This document shows positions 8,266 to 16,568 of a DNA stretch of 64,000 bases, piece after piece. Numbering within the stretch: position 1 is the first letter of the stretch; each line of letters begins with the position of its first letter. The translations under genes and the position numbers were made by a program. The notes beneath the pieces were generated by a model, which saw only the letters and a program-made list of their open reading frames with translations, did no database searches and was not told where the DNA came from. The stretch is taken from assembly GCF_014193375.1 (NCBI RefSeq), contig NZ_JACHZF010000011.1:1-64000 (forward strand), read 5' to 3'. Source of the DNA: Halomonas campaniensis (lineage in GTDB: Bacteria > Pseudomonadota > Gammaproteobacteria > Pseudomonadales > Halomonadaceae).

Positions 8266-9474
8266 ATGGACGATGCCTTCATCTATGACGGAGTCCGTAC
8301 GCCATTCGGCCGCCACGGCGGCAGCCTCTCCGGTGTGCGCCCCGATGACCTGTTGGGCAGGACCCTGAGGGCCCTGGTCGAGCGCAACGGTTTCGCCCCC
8401 GAAGACTACGAGGAGGTGCTGGCCGGCTGCACCAACCAGGCCGGCGAGGATTCGCGCAACGTGGCCCGCCACGGCGCCCTGCTGGCCGGACTGCCCGTCG
8501 AGGTGGCCGGCCAGACCGTCAACCGCCTTTGCGGCAGCGGCCTGGCCGCGGTGATGGATGCCGCCCGGGCGATCCGCAGCGGCGAGGGGCAGCTGTTCCT
8601 GGCCGGCGGCGTGGAGTCCATGTCCCGTGCTCCCTATGTGCTGGGCAAGGCGGATTCGCCCTTCGCCCGCAACCAGCCGCTCTACGACACCGTGATCGGC
8701 TCGCGCTTCCCCAACCCCTGGATCGCCCAGGCCTATGGCAGCCACAGCATGCCGGAGACCGCCGACAACGTGGCCCACGACCTGGGACTGGGGCGCGCCG
8801 AAGGCGACGCCTTCGCGGCGCGCTCCCAGGCACGCTACGGCGACGCCCAGGCCAGCGGCTTCTATGACGGGGAGATCCTCGGTATCGAGGTATCCCAGGG
8901 TCGCAAGCTGCCCCCGCTGCTGGTCGACCGGGATGAGCACCCGCGACCCGGCACCGATGCCGACAAGCTCGGCCGGCTGTCGCCGCTGTTCGAGGGCGGC
9001 GTGGTCACCGCCGGCAATGCCTCGGGTCTCAACGACGGCGCCGCCGCCCTGATCGTCGGCAACCGGCGAGCCGGCGAGGCGGCCAGCGTCAGGCCACGAG
9101 CACGCATCCTGGCCGGTGCCGTGGCCGGCGTGCCCCCTCGCATCATGGGCCTGGGGCCGGTGCCTGCCTCCCGGAAGGCCTTGGAACGGGCCGGGCTGAG
9201 CCTGGATCAGATGGACGTGATCGAGATCAACGAGGCATTCGCGGTGCAGGTGTTGGGGTGCGTCAAGCAACTCGGGCTTTCCGTCGACGACAGTCGCCTG
9301 AACATCAACGGCGGCGCCATTGCCATCGGCCACCCCCTGGGCGCCTCCGGGGCACGTCTGGCACTGACCGCCCTGCGCCAGCTGGAGGCCTCGGGTGGCC
9401 GTTACGCCCTGGTCACCATGTGCATCGGCGTGGGTCAGGGAATCGCCTGCGTGATCGAGCGCCTGGATGGCTGA
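8266..9474 (+). CDS. Acetyl-CoA acyltransferase (thiolase), PcaF/PaaJ-like
   Basis: 402-aa thiolase that cleaves 3-ketoacyl-CoA with CoA. The nucleophile Cys89 lies in VNRLCGSGLAAV. The C-terminal half has INEAFAVQVLG, NGGAIAIGHPLGASGAR (catalytic His), and the second catalytic cysteine in VTMCIGVGQGIACVIERL. Length is near that of 3-oxoadipyl-CoA thiolases (about 400). A strong ribosome site (GACAGGAGCT) precedes the ATG. It is in an operon with the hydroxyacyl-CoA dehydrogenase and ends at a good intrinsic terminator. Whether the substrate is 3-oxoadipyl-CoA or another ketoacyl-CoA is not decidable here. Confidence 0.93.
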   Translation: MDDAFIYDGVRTPFGRHGGSLSGVRPDDLLGRTLRALVERNGFAPEDYEEVLAGCTNQAGEDSRNVARHGALLAGLPVEVAGQTVNRLCGSGLAAVMDAARAIRSGEGQLFLAGGVESMSRAPYVLGKADSPFARNQPLYDTVIGSRFPNPWIAQAYGSHSMPETADNVAHDLGLGRAEGDAFAARSQARYGDAQASGFYDGEILGIEVSQGRKLPPLLVDRDEHPRPGTDADKLGRLSPLFEGGVVTAGNASGLNDGAAALIVGNRRAGEAASVRPRARILAGAVAGVPPRIMGLGPVPASRKALERAGLSLDQMDVIEINEAFAVQVLGCVKQLGLSVDDSRLNINGGAIAIGHPLGASGARLALTALRQLEASGGRYALVTMCIGVGQGIACVIERLDG

Positions 9475-9514
9475 GCGCCTGAGGGGCCTGTTGGCCCCAT
9501 GCCCCGGCCAGTCG

Positions 9515-9541
9515 CCGCCGCCCCTCGGGCGGCGGTGTCTT
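9515..9541 (+). terminator. Intrinsic terminator after the thiolase gene
   Basis: A perfect 9-bp GC stem (CCGCCGCCC / GGGCGGCGG, arms 9515-9523 and 9527-9535) with a 3-nt loop, followed by TGTCTTTG. It separates the beta-oxidation operon from the IclR gene. The T-run is short. Confidence 0.7.
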
Positions 9542-9660
9542 TGCGAGGCGCCGAATCGCGACCCGCTGGACGATTTCGTAGCGGCTGACGTACAGGCAGG
9601 GGGCGTCTGGTATGCGATACTGGATTTCGGAATGCCTAGCTTGAATCTGGATGATTGACG

Positions 9661-10476
9661 ATGACACAGACAATTCCCCATGAAGACGAGCATGAACAAG
9701 CCGGCAAGGACCGCAACTTCGTGACGGCACTGGCCCGTGGCCTTGAGCTGCTGCGCGCCTTCGGTGCCGGCGAGGAGTACCTGGGTAACGCCGACCTCTC
9801 GAACCGCACCGGCATCCCGCGACCGACGGTCTCGCGGCTCACCTATACCCTGACCCAGCTCGGCTATCTGCAGCGCAACCCCGACATCGAGAAGTATCGT
9901 CTCGGCGCTGGAGTGCTTGCCCTGGGGTACCGCTACCTAGCCAATATGGGTATTCGTGACATCGCTCGACCACATCTGCAGCGTCTCGCCGATGCCACCG
10001 ACTGCAGCGTCAGCCTGGGCACCGCCGACCGTACGTCAATGATGTACCTGGAAACCTGCCATGGTGGCGGCCCTCTGATCATGCGACTGGAAGTGGGAGC
10101 GCGCCTGCCGATGGCGACATCGGCGATCGGGCGGGCCTGGCTCTGTGGCATTTCCACCGAGCGACGCCAGCAAATCATGGAAGAGCTCAGAGACATCCAC
10201 CAAGGTGACTGGGCCAGGGTCGAAGCCGGCCTTGAAAAGAGCCTGGCCGAGTACCGAGAGTTTGGTTTCTGCCTGTCCGAAGGCGATTGGCAACCTGAGG
10301 TCAGTGCCGTCGCGCTACCTCTGGTATTGGAAGGCGGAGCTGAAGTCATGGCACTCAACTGCGGTGGCTCCAGCCTTCGCTTGACTCACGACAAGCTGGT
10401 TAAGAGCCTGGGGCCTAAACTCAGGGGCATAGCCAACGACATTGTTGGCGTTCTGGAACCAAGCCGATCCGGATAA
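9661..10476 (+). CDS. IclR-family transcriptional regulator
   Basis: 271 aa from the ATG at 9661; a TTG two codons upstream is less likely. The N-terminal winged helix-turn-helix is NADLSNRTGIPRPTVSRLTYTLTQLGYL (about residues 39-66). The C-terminal effector domain includes PMATSAIGRAWLCGI and EFGFCLSEGDWQPEVSAVALPL. IclR proteins of this kind control aromatic and dicarboxylic acid breakdown in response to a pathway intermediate. Its position after the hydroxyacyl-CoA dehydrogenase and thiolase genes suggests they are its targets, with binding in the divergent region at 6496-6704 (inference). Confidence 0.92.
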   Translation: MTQTIPHEDEHEQAGKDRNFVTALARGLELLRAFGAGEEYLGNADLSNRTGIPRPTVSRLTYTLTQLGYLQRNPDIEKYRLGAGVLALGYRYLANMGIRDIARPHLQRLADATDCSVSLGTADRTSMMYLETCHGGGPLIMRLEVGARLPMATSAIGRAWLCGISTERRQQIMEELRDIHQGDWARVEAGLEKSLAEYREFGFCLSEGDWQPEVSAVALPLVLEGGAEVMALNCGGSSLRLTHDKLVKSLGPKLRGIANDIVGVLEPSRSG

Positions 10477-10515
10477 ACGGAAGGGAAGCCCATCGTTCGA
10501 GAAGGACACGCCGCC

Positions 10516-11652
10516 ATGGTCTCGACCGACATCCCGCCAGGCCGACTCCGCGTCCAGGCCGGTCGGCTGCAGATCAGCGGAAACTGGACTCTCGAGCACC
10601 ATGCCGCACTCAAGGCAGCGGTGCGCGCCAATCGCGGTGTCACCGAAAGCGCCGACGAGACGCTGGACCTCTCCGACCTAGCAGGCCTGGACACCGCCGG
10701 GGCCAGCCTGCTGGTCGAACTGCTCGGCGCCGAGCGAGTGAAGCGGATCCGTGACTGGGCGCCCGACCTGCCCGCCGAGCGCCAGGCCCTGCTCGAGACC
10801 GTGGCCGGCGCCCTGGAGACGCCGCTGACGCCCGAACGCCGCCGCTCCGCGCCCCTGGCGGACATGCTGGTGGCGCTCGGGGAACGCATCCATGCCCTGT
10901 GGCAGCAGCAGCGACAGCTGCTGGGCTTCATGGGCCTGACCCTGGCCGCCCTCACGGTCTCGCTGCTGCGCCCCTGGCGGTGGCGGATCACCTCGCTGGT
11001 TTCCCATATCCACCAGACCGGCCTCAACGCCGTGCCCATCGTCGCCCTGCTCACCTTCCTGGTGGGCGCCGTGGTGGCCTTCCTGGGTGCCACCGTGCTG
11101 CGCGACTTCGGCGCGACCATCTACACCGTCAACCTGGTGGCCTTCGCCTTCCTGCGCGAGTTCGGGGTGCTGCTGGCCGCCATCCTGCTCGCGGGCCGCA
11201 CCGCCAGCGCCTTCACCGCCCAGATCGGCTCCATGAAGGCCAATGAGGAGGTCGATGCCATCCGCGCCCTGGGACTCGACCCGATCGAGCTGCTGGTACT
11301 GCCGCGCCTGCTGGCCATGATGGTGACCCTGCCGATCCTCACCTTCGTCGGCATGCTCAGCGGCATCCTGGGCGGCGCCATGGTCTGCCAGCTGATGCTC
11401 GATATCCCGATGGTGCAGTTCATCGCCATCCTGCAGCGCGACATCCCCCTCAACCACTTCCTGGTGGGCATCGGCAAGGCGCCGCTGTTCGCCTTCCTGA
11501 TCGCGGTGATCGGCTGCCTGGAGGGCTTCAAGGTCAGCGGCAGCGCCCGCTCGGTGGGCGAGCACACCACCTCCAGCGTGGTGCAGTCGATCTTCATGGT
11601 GATCCTGCTCGACGCCGTGGCTGCGCTGTTCTTCATGGAGATGGGCTGGTGA
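10516..11652 (+). CDS. MlaE-type ABC permease with N-terminal STAS-like domain
   Basis: 378 aa. Residues about 1-100 form a soluble STAS-like domain (LEHHAALKAAVRANRG; TLDLSDLAGLDTAGASLLVEL), the role played by separate MlaB in E. coli. The rest is an MlaE permease with about five membrane segments and the conserved LAGRTASAFTAQIGSMKANEEVDAIRALGLDP motif. It builds the inner-membrane core of an MCE phospholipid or hydrophobic-compound transporter. First of a four-gene operon with 1-4 nt overlaps (permease, ATPase, MCE protein, lipoprotein). The stop overlaps the GTG of the ATPase gene. Confidence 0.92.
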   Translation: MVSTDIPPGRLRVQAGRLQISGNWTLEHHAALKAAVRANRGVTESADETLDLSDLAGLDTAGASLLVELLGAERVKRIRDWAPDLPAERQALLETVAGALETPLTPERRRSAPLADMLVALGERIHALWQQQRQLLGFMGLTLAALTVSLLRPWRWRITSLVSHIHQTGLNAVPIVALLTFLVGAVVAFLGATVLRDFGATIYTVNLVAFAFLREFGVLLAAILLAGRTASAFTAQIGSMKANEEVDAIRALGLDPIELLVLPRLLAMMVTLPILTFVGMLSGILGGAMVCQLMLDIPMVQFIAILQRDIPLNHFLVGIGKAPLFAFLIAVIGCLEGFKVSGSARSVGEHTTSSVVQSIFMVILLDAVAALFFMEMGW

Positions 11653-12440
11653 GCCGCGCCGAGGAAGCCGTGATCCGGGTGCGCGGGCTGGTCAACCGCT
11701 TCGGCAGCCACGTGGTCCACCAGGACCTGGACCTGGATATCCGCCGCGGCGAGATCCTCGGCGTGGTGGGGGGCTCGGGCACCGGCAAGTCGGTCCTGCT
11801 GCGCAGCATCGTGGGGCTGAAGCGACCCGACGGCGGCCGCGTGGAGGTATTCGGCGAGGACCTGCAGCAGCTGCCGAGCCGCCAGCGCTCGCGGCTGGAG
11901 CGCCGCTTCGGCGTGCTTTTCCAGCGCGGGGCGCTCTTCTCCTCGCTCAACCTGCAGGAGAACGTCGCCCTGCCGCTGATCGAGCATGCCAGGCTGCCAC
12001 GCGCCGATGCCGAGGCCCTGGGGCGCCTGAAGCTGGCCCTGGCGGGCCTGCCGCCCGATGCCGCGCTGAAGATGCCCGCGGAGCTCTCCGGGGGCATGAT
12101 CAAGCGGGCCGCCCTGGCCCGGGCCCTGGCACTGGACCCCGAGGTGCTGTTCCTGGATGAGCCCACCGCCGGACTGGACCCGATCGGCGCCGCCGACTTC
12201 GACCGGCTGATCATGACGCTGCGCGATGCCATGGGCCTCAGCGTCTTCCTGGTCACCCACGACCTCGATACGCTCTACACGGCCTGTGATCGGGTGGCCG
12301 TGCTGTCCCAGCGGCGCGTGCTGGTGGCCGACCGCCTCTCAGTCGTCGAGGCCAGCGACGACGCCTGGATCCGCGACTACTTCCACGGCCCGCGCGGCCG
12401 GGCGGCGCACCGTGCCGCTCACCCTTCGGAGGCTGACTGA
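11649..12440 (+). CDS. MlaF-type ABC transporter ATPase
   Basis: 263 aa, GTG start overlapping the permease stop (GTGA). Walker A is GGSGTGKSVLLRSIVGL, the signature is ELSGGMIKRAALARALALDPEVLFLDEPTAGLDP (Walker B included), and the switch histidine is in FLVTHDLDTL. The SGGM signature variant is characteristic of MlaF/MkI ATPases of MCE systems. It powers lipid movement between inner and outer membranes together with the permease and the MCE protein encoded on either side. Confidence 0.94.
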   Translation: MSRAEEAVIRVRGLVNRFGSHVVHQDLDLDIRRGEILGVVGGSGTGKSVLLRSIVGLKRPDGGRVEVFGEDLQQLPSRQRSRLERRFGVLFQRGALFSSLNLQENVALPLIEHARLPRADAEALGRLKLALAGLPPDAALKMPAELSGGMIKRAALARALALDPEVLFLDEPTAGLDPIGAADFDRLIMTLRDAMGLSVFLVTHDLDTLYTACDRVAVLSQRRVLVADRLSVVEASDDAWIRDYFHGPRGRAAHRAAHPSEAD

Positions 12441-13378
12441 TGGAAACCCGAGCCCACCACCTGGTGATCGGCCTGTTCACCGTGATCGCCGTCGCCGCCG
12501 CCCTGCTCTTCGCGCTATGGCTCGGCCGCGCCGACGCCGACCGCCAGTACACCTTCTACGAGGTCGGCTTCGACCGCCCGGTGAGCGGCCTGGACACCGG
12601 CAATGCCGTGCTCTTCAGCGGCATACGGGTCGGCGACGTCGCCGACCTGCACCTCGACCCCGATGACCCGCGCCTGGTCAGGGCGAGGATCCGCATCGAC
12701 GACAGCATCCCCATCCGCGAGGACACCCGCGCCAGCCTGGCCCTGGCCAACATCACCGGCAGCATGAGCATCCAGCTCCAGGGCGGCAGCCCCGAGAGCC
12801 CCCGCCTGCGAGGCGATCGGCAGCACCCGCCGCTGATCATGGCCGAGCCCTCACCGTTCAGCTCGCTGCTGGCCGACGGCGAGACCCTGGTGGGCGGACT
12901 CAACCAGCTGCTGGTCAACGCCAACCGGCTGCTCTCCGAGGAGAACACCCGGCGCATCGACAGTATCCTGGCCAACCTGGACCGGCTCAGCGGCGAACTG
13001 GCGGATCGCAGCGGGGAACTCGGCGAGATCGTCGGGTTCGTCGAGCGGCTGAGCCGCGAGGCCAGCGACCTGCTGCAGGCCCTTACCCGCCTGGGCGAGA
13101 GCGCCGGCAGCCTGGTCGACCAGCAGGGGCGCGAGGCCGTGGACAGCGCCGGCCAGGCGATGACCACCCTGGAAGGCGCCACCCGGCGCCTCGAGCGGCT
13201 CCTCGAGCAGAACCAGGGGGCGCTGGATCGCGGCATGCAGGGCTTCGGCGACCTCGGCCCCGCCATGCGCGAGCTTCGCAGCACCCTGGGCAACCTCAGC
13301 CGCATCACGCGGCGGCTCGAGGAGAGCCCCTCCGACTTCCTGCTGGGCCGTGAACCGATCGAGGAGTTTTCGCCATGA
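12440..13378 (+). CDS. MCE-domain protein (MlaD-like)
   Basis: 312 aa. One N-terminal membrane anchor (HHLVIGLFTVIAVAAALLFALWLG, residues 5-28) is followed by one MCE domain (about 38-115: FYEVGFDRPVSGLDTGNAVLFSGIRVG...). A long helical region rich in leucine heptads (NRLLSEENTRRIDSILANL and onward) would form the periplasmic helical tube. Such proteins are hexameric shuttles linking the inner-membrane ABC complex to the outer membrane. Longer than E. coli MlaD (183 aa), it resembles pseudomonad proteins in four-gene MCE operons. The ATG shares a base with the ATPase stop. Confidence 0.93.
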   Translation: METRAHHLVIGLFTVIAVAAALLFALWLGRADADRQYTFYEVGFDRPVSGLDTGNAVLFSGIRVGDVADLHLDPDDPRLVRARIRIDDSIPIREDTRASLALANITGSMSIQLQGGSPESPRLRGDRQHPPLIMAEPSPFSSLLADGETLVGGLNQLLVNANRLLSEENTRRIDSILANLDRLSGELADRSGELGEIVGFVERLSREASDLLQALTRLGESAGSLVDQQGREAVDSAGQAMTTLEGATRRLERLLEQNQGALDRGMQGFGDLGPAMRELRSTLGNLSRITRRLEESPSDFLLGREPIEEFSP

Positions 13379-13974
13379 TCCGCACGGCCCTGATCGCTGC
13401 CCTGCTCCTTGCCCTGCCGGCATGTTCGATCCTGCCGGAGCGCGCGCCCCTGCAGATCCATGTGCTGCCGGTCACCCCGGCCGAGCCCTCGAGCCACGCC
13501 GCGATCGACGCGACGCTGCGGGTCGAGGCGCCCGAGGCCAACGCCCTCCTCTCGGGATCGCGCATCCTGGTGATGCCCACCCCTAACCGGATGAGCGTCT
13601 ATGAGGGCGCGCGCTGGAGCGACCCGACACCGACGCTGCTGCGTGACCGGGTGATCGAGGCCTTCCTGCAGGCGGGCTACCTGACCGCCGTGCTCGACGA
13701 GAGCGGACGTCTCGAGACGGACGTCGCCCTGGCCAGCGACCTGCGGGCCTTCCACAGCGAGTACGTGGAGGGCCGCCCCGAGGTGGTGATCCGCCTGGAT
13801 GCCCGGCTGGAGGACGAGGCGCAGCGGCGCCTGCTGGCCAGCCGGCGCTTCGAGGTGAGAGAACCCAGCGAGGGAGTGCCGGTCGAGGCCGTGGTCGAGG
13901 CCTTCGGCCGCGCCGCCGACCGTTTGGCCCAGGCGCTGGTCGAGTGGAGTCACGAGGTCATCGACGCCCGCTGA
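13375..13974 (+). CDS. ABC-type transport auxiliary lipoprotein (PqiC-like)
   Basis: 199 aa. The signal peptide ends in a lipobox (ALPAC, Cys17), so it is probably an outer-membrane lipoprotein. The body fits the PqiC/ABC-auxiliary lipoprotein fold: VMPTPNRMSVYEGARWSDPTPTLLRDRVIEAF, then a beta-rich second half. PqiC-type lipoproteins dock MCE tubes at the outer membrane. The start overlaps the MCE gene stop (ATGA), so the four proteins are made together. Confidence 0.88.
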   Translation: MIRTALIAALLLALPACSILPERAPLQIHVLPVTPAEPSSHAAIDATLRVEAPEANALLSGSRILVMPTPNRMSVYEGARWSDPTPTLLRDRVIEAFLQAGYLTAVLDESGRLETDVALASDLRAFHSEYVEGRPEVVIRLDARLEDEAQRRLLASRRFEVREPSEGVPVEAVVEAFGRAADRLAQALVEWSHEVIDAR

Positions 13975-13981
13975 GGCGCCT

Positions 13982-15178
13982 TCAGGCCTCTACCTGCTCC
14001 TGGACCCGGTCGACGATGTGGGCGCCGATCGGCAGGGCCGAGGTGGCGGCCGGCGACGGGGCGTTGCAGACATTCACGGTGCGACGGGTGTTGACGAACA
14101 GGAAGTCGTCGATGAGGCGCCCATCCCGCGATACCGCCTGGGCCCGCACGCCGGCCGGGTACTCCCCCAGGTCCGCAAGGGTCAGGCTCGGGCAGTACTT
14201 GCGAACCTCCTCGAGGTAGCCGGACTTGAACAGCGAATTGCGCAGCTCCCGGAGCCCCGGCCGCAGGTTGGCCCCGAGCACCCTGAGGATGCCGGGGTTG
14301 GTGAACATCCGCGCCATGTCGGGCAGCGAGAGGTCGGTCTTGCGATAGCCCTCGCGCTTGAAGGCCAGCACCGCATTGGGCCCGACCGTCACGCTGCCGT
14401 CGATCATCCGCGTGAGGTGGACGCCCAGGAACGGCATGGCGGGGTCGGGTATCGGGTAGATCAGGTGGTTGACGATATGGTTGTGCTGCGCCGGCAGGCG
14501 GTAGTACTCCCCGCGGAAGGGGCAGATGGTGAAGCCTGGGTCGCGGCCGAGCATCCTCACCACCCGGTCGGCCATCAGGCCCGAGCAGGAGATCAGGTAG
14601 CGGCAGCTGAACTCCCCCGCCGAGGTGGACACCACCACCTCAGCGTGGCGCTCCTCGAGGCCGGTGACCCGGTGGCCGTAGGCCAGCTGGCCGCCGCGAC
14701 GCTCGAACTCCGCCGCCATGGCCTCGGTCACCCGGGCATAGTCGACGATACCGGTGGAGGGCACGAAGATCGCGCCCAGTCCCCGGATGGCGGGCTCGCG
14801 CTCGCGCAGGGCATCGGCCTCGAGCCACTCACGCTCGAGCCCGTTGGCGGCGGTGCGCTCCCATAGCGCGCGCATGCGCTCCATCTCCAGCTCGCTGGTC
14901 GCCACCAGCAGCTTGCCGCACTCGTCGTAGGGAATGGCATGCCGCTCGCAGAAGGCCTTGGTCGCCCGGTTGCCCTCGAGGCAGAAGCGCGCCTTCAGGC
15001 TGCCCGGGGTGTAGTAGACACCGGCGTGGATCACCCCGCTGTTGTGTCCGGTCTGGTGGCGAGCCGGCCCCTCCTCCTTCTCCAGCAGCAGCATCCGTCG
15101 GTCGGGATAGCGCTCGGCCAGCTGCATGGCGGTGGACATGCCCAGGATGCCCCCGCCGATGATGATGAAGTCGTACAC
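13982..15178 (-). CDS. lhgO: L-2-hydroxyglutarate oxidase (dehydrogenase)
   Basis: 398-aa FAD-dependent oxidoreductase of the DAO family. The N-terminal dinucleotide motif is IIGGGILGMSTAMQLAER, followed by RHQTGHNSGVIHAGVYYTPGSLKARFC, which is highly characteristic of LhgO/L2HGDH. Further marks are GIVDYARVTEAMAAEF and GVHLTRMIDGSVTVGPNAVLAF. It oxidises L-2-hydroxyglutarate to 2-oxoglutarate and feeds electrons to the quinone pool. In E. coli lhgO works with the glutarate hydroxylase CsiD. No csiD is adjacent here, but a CsiR-like regulator is divergent. It converges on the MCE operon with a 7-nt gap. Confidence 0.93.
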   Translation of the reverse strand: MYDFIIIGGGILGMSTAMQLAERYPDRRMLLLEKEEGPARHQTGHNSGVIHAGVYYTPGSLKARFCLEGNRATKAFCERHAIPYDECGKLLVATSELEMERMRALWERTAANGLEREWLEADALREREPAIRGLGAIFVPSTGIVDYARVTEAMAAEFERRGGQLAYGHRVTGLEERHAEVVVSTSAGEFSCRYLISCSGLMADRVVRMLGRDPGFTICPFRGEYYRLPAQHNHIVNHLIYPIPDPAMPFLGVHLTRMIDGSVTVGPNAVLAFKREGYRKTDLSLPDMARMFTNPGILRVLGANLRPGLRELRNSLFKSGYLEEVRKYCPSLTLADLGEYPAGVRAQAVSRDGRLIDDFLFVNTRRTVNVCNAPSPAATSALPIGAHIVDRVQEQVEA

Positions 15179-15343
15179 GGCACACCTCGCTGGTCCGTAA
15201 CCGGGATTGAGTCGGGAAGGGAAATCTCGCCAGAATATCCACCACTCAGGACGATTGCCAACATTCCCGCCCTGGACAGCCCCATTATCACGAGTGGCGA
15301 TGTTCGACTATCATGGCAGTCAATCACAGGGAATGATCACCTC
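15179..15343. promoter_or_regulatory. Divergent lhgO / GntR regulator promoter region
   Basis: 165 bp shared by the two divergent genes. It is the expected site for autoregulation and for repression of lhgO by the GntR protein. I saw no strong perfect palindrome, so the operator is not placed. Confidence 0.5.
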
Positions 15344-16030
15344 ATGGACACCACCCCCAAGCAGAACCTCGGCATCAGTGCCTACCACTGGCTCAAGCGC
15401 GACATCATTCGTGGCGCCTTCCAGCCCGGCGAGAAGCTGCTGATGAGCCGCCTCAAGGAGCGCTACGACCTGGGCGTCGGCCCGCTTCGCGAGGCGCTGT
15501 CCCAGCTGGTGGCCGAGCGCCTGGTGGTGGCCATCAGCCAGCGCGGCTATCGGGTGGCCCCGATGTCGCTGGCCGAACTCGCCGACCTCTACGACGCCCG
15601 CGCCCAGATCGAGGGGCTGGTGCTCAAGCTGGCCATCGAGCGCGGCGACGACAGCTGGGAAGCCGAGATCCTGGCCCGCGCCCATACCCTCGCCAAGGTG
15701 ATGGAGGTCAACTCGCCCGACGAGCTGCTGGAGGTGTGGGACACCCGCCACAAGGCCTTCCACACGGCGATCGCCAGCGGTTGCCGCTCGCCCCACCTGC
15801 TCCAGATGCGCGAGAGCCTGTTCGACCAGGTGGAGCGCTATCGCCACCTCTGGCTGCAGGAGACGGTCTTCTCGGAGGAGGCCCTGGCGCGCAAGCGCCA
15901 GGAGCACGCGGCGCTGGTCGAGGTGATCCTGGCCAGGAAGAGCGATGAGGCCACCGAGATGATGCGCGAGCACCTGATGACCCCGGTGCCGATCATCACC
16001 GAGGTGATGAAGCGTCGGGGGCTGGCCTGA
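15344..16030 (+). CDS. csiR: GntR/FadR-family regulator, CsiR (GlaR)-like
   Basis: 228 aa from the ATG at 15344; longer upstream frames are antisense to lhgO. The N-terminal GntR winged helix is YHWLKRDIIRGAFQPGEKLLMSRLKERYDLGVGPLREALSQLVAERLV. The FCD effector domain follows (LADLYDARAQIEGLVLKLAI; metal-binding histidines likely in RHKAFHTAI and near EHLM). The opening QNLGISAYHWLKRDIIRGAF closely resembles E. coli CsiR/GlaR, the glutarate-responsive repressor of csiD-lhgO-gabDTP. Divergence from lhgO supports this. The stop abuts the convergent exporter gene. Confidence 0.87.
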   Translation: MDTTPKQNLGISAYHWLKRDIIRGAFQPGEKLLMSRLKERYDLGVGPLREALSQLVAERLVVAISQRGYRVAPMSLAELADLYDARAQIEGLVLKLAIERGDDSWEAEILARAHTLAKVMEVNSPDELLEVWDTRHKAFHTAIASGCRSPHLLQMRESLFDQVERYRHLWLQETVFSEEALARKRQEHAALVEVILARKSDEATEMMREHLMTPVPIITEVMKRRGLA

Positions 16031-16351
16031 TCAGCCCGCCAGCTTGAGCCCCACCAGCCCCGCCAGGATCAGTACCAGGCTGACCAGGCGAAGCGGCGAG
16101 GCGCTGTCGCCGTAGATCAGCATCCCCAGGAGCACGGTCCCCACGGCCCCGATGCCCACCCAGATCGCATAGGCCGTCCCCACCGCCAGCACCCGCATCG
16201 CCTGGGCCAGGAGATAGAAGCTGGCCACCATGGCCAGCACGGTAAGCACGCTCGGCAGCGGGCGGGTAAAGCCCTGGGAGGCCTTGAGGCCCAGCGCCCA
16301 GGCGACCTCCAGCAGGCCGGCGATCACGAGGTAGGTCCAGGCAAGGGTCAT
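16031..16351 (-). CDS. sugE: Guanidinium exporter, SMR family (SugE/Gdx)
   Basis: 106 aa with four membrane helices. The opening TYLVIAGLLEVAWALGLKAS contains the essential glutamate of TM1, and GTAYAIWVGIGAVGTVLLGM is the SMR signature. The WALGLK and YAIWVGIGAVG forms match the Gdx/SugE branch rather than the EmrE drug exporters. Gdx exchanges guanidinium for protons. I chose the ATG at 16351 (E. coli SugE is 105 aa); an in-frame GTG at 16363 would add four residues. The guanidine-II riboswitch just upstream supports the guanidine role. Confidence 0.93.
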   Translation of the reverse strand: MTLAWTYLVIAGLLEVAWALGLKASQGFTRPLPSVLTVLAMVASFYLLAQAMRVLAVGTAYAIWVGIGAVGTVLLGMLIYGDSASPLRLVSLVLILAGLVGLKLAG

Positions 16352-16365
16352 GGGAACATCCACAC

Positions 16366-16413
16366 CGGGCGGGTCGTCCCGCGGGTCGAAATGCCGGCCG
16401 GGTCGTCCCGGGG
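16366..16413 (-). ncRNA. Guanidine-II (mini-ykkC) riboswitch
   Basis: On the minus strand, two hairpins lie in tandem, each with the same GGGACGACCC core: CCGGGACGACCCGG (16398-16411) and GCGGGACGACCCGC (16369-16382), joined by a 15-nt linker. Paired stems with ACGR loops are the defining structure of mini-ykkC RNAs, which bind guanidinium and release the ribosome-binding site of the exporter gene. The second hairpin ends 17 nt before the ATG at 16351. Sequence, structure and neighbour all agree. Confidence 0.93.
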
Positions 16414-16427
16414 CAGAAGGCTCAGGC

Positions 16428-16455
16428 AGTCTACTGCCTGCCCCGGAAGGGTCAA
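16428..16455 (-). promoter_or_regulatory. Probable sigma-70 promoter of sugE
   Basis: On the minus strand TTGACC (16450-16455), a 16-nt spacer and TAGACT (16428-16433) place the start of transcription just before the riboswitch. A perfect inverted repeat, CAGGCAGT-CT-ACTGCCTG (16423-16440), overlaps the -10 box and could bind a regulator. Confidence 0.55.
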
Positions 16456-16568
16456 GCCATCGTCATGCCGCTGTCATGACCCGGCGACACCATGAGTGAC
16501 AGGCGACGACCGACGCCTTACCTTCTGGAGACAGGTCACCTGCCGACGGCCCCCATGGAGACGACGAC

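Noticed and set aside
14939-15343. N-terminal extension of the GntR regulator
   Set aside because: The upstream portion lies antisense to lhgO and lacks domain features. The ATG at 15344 gives a standard-length protein.
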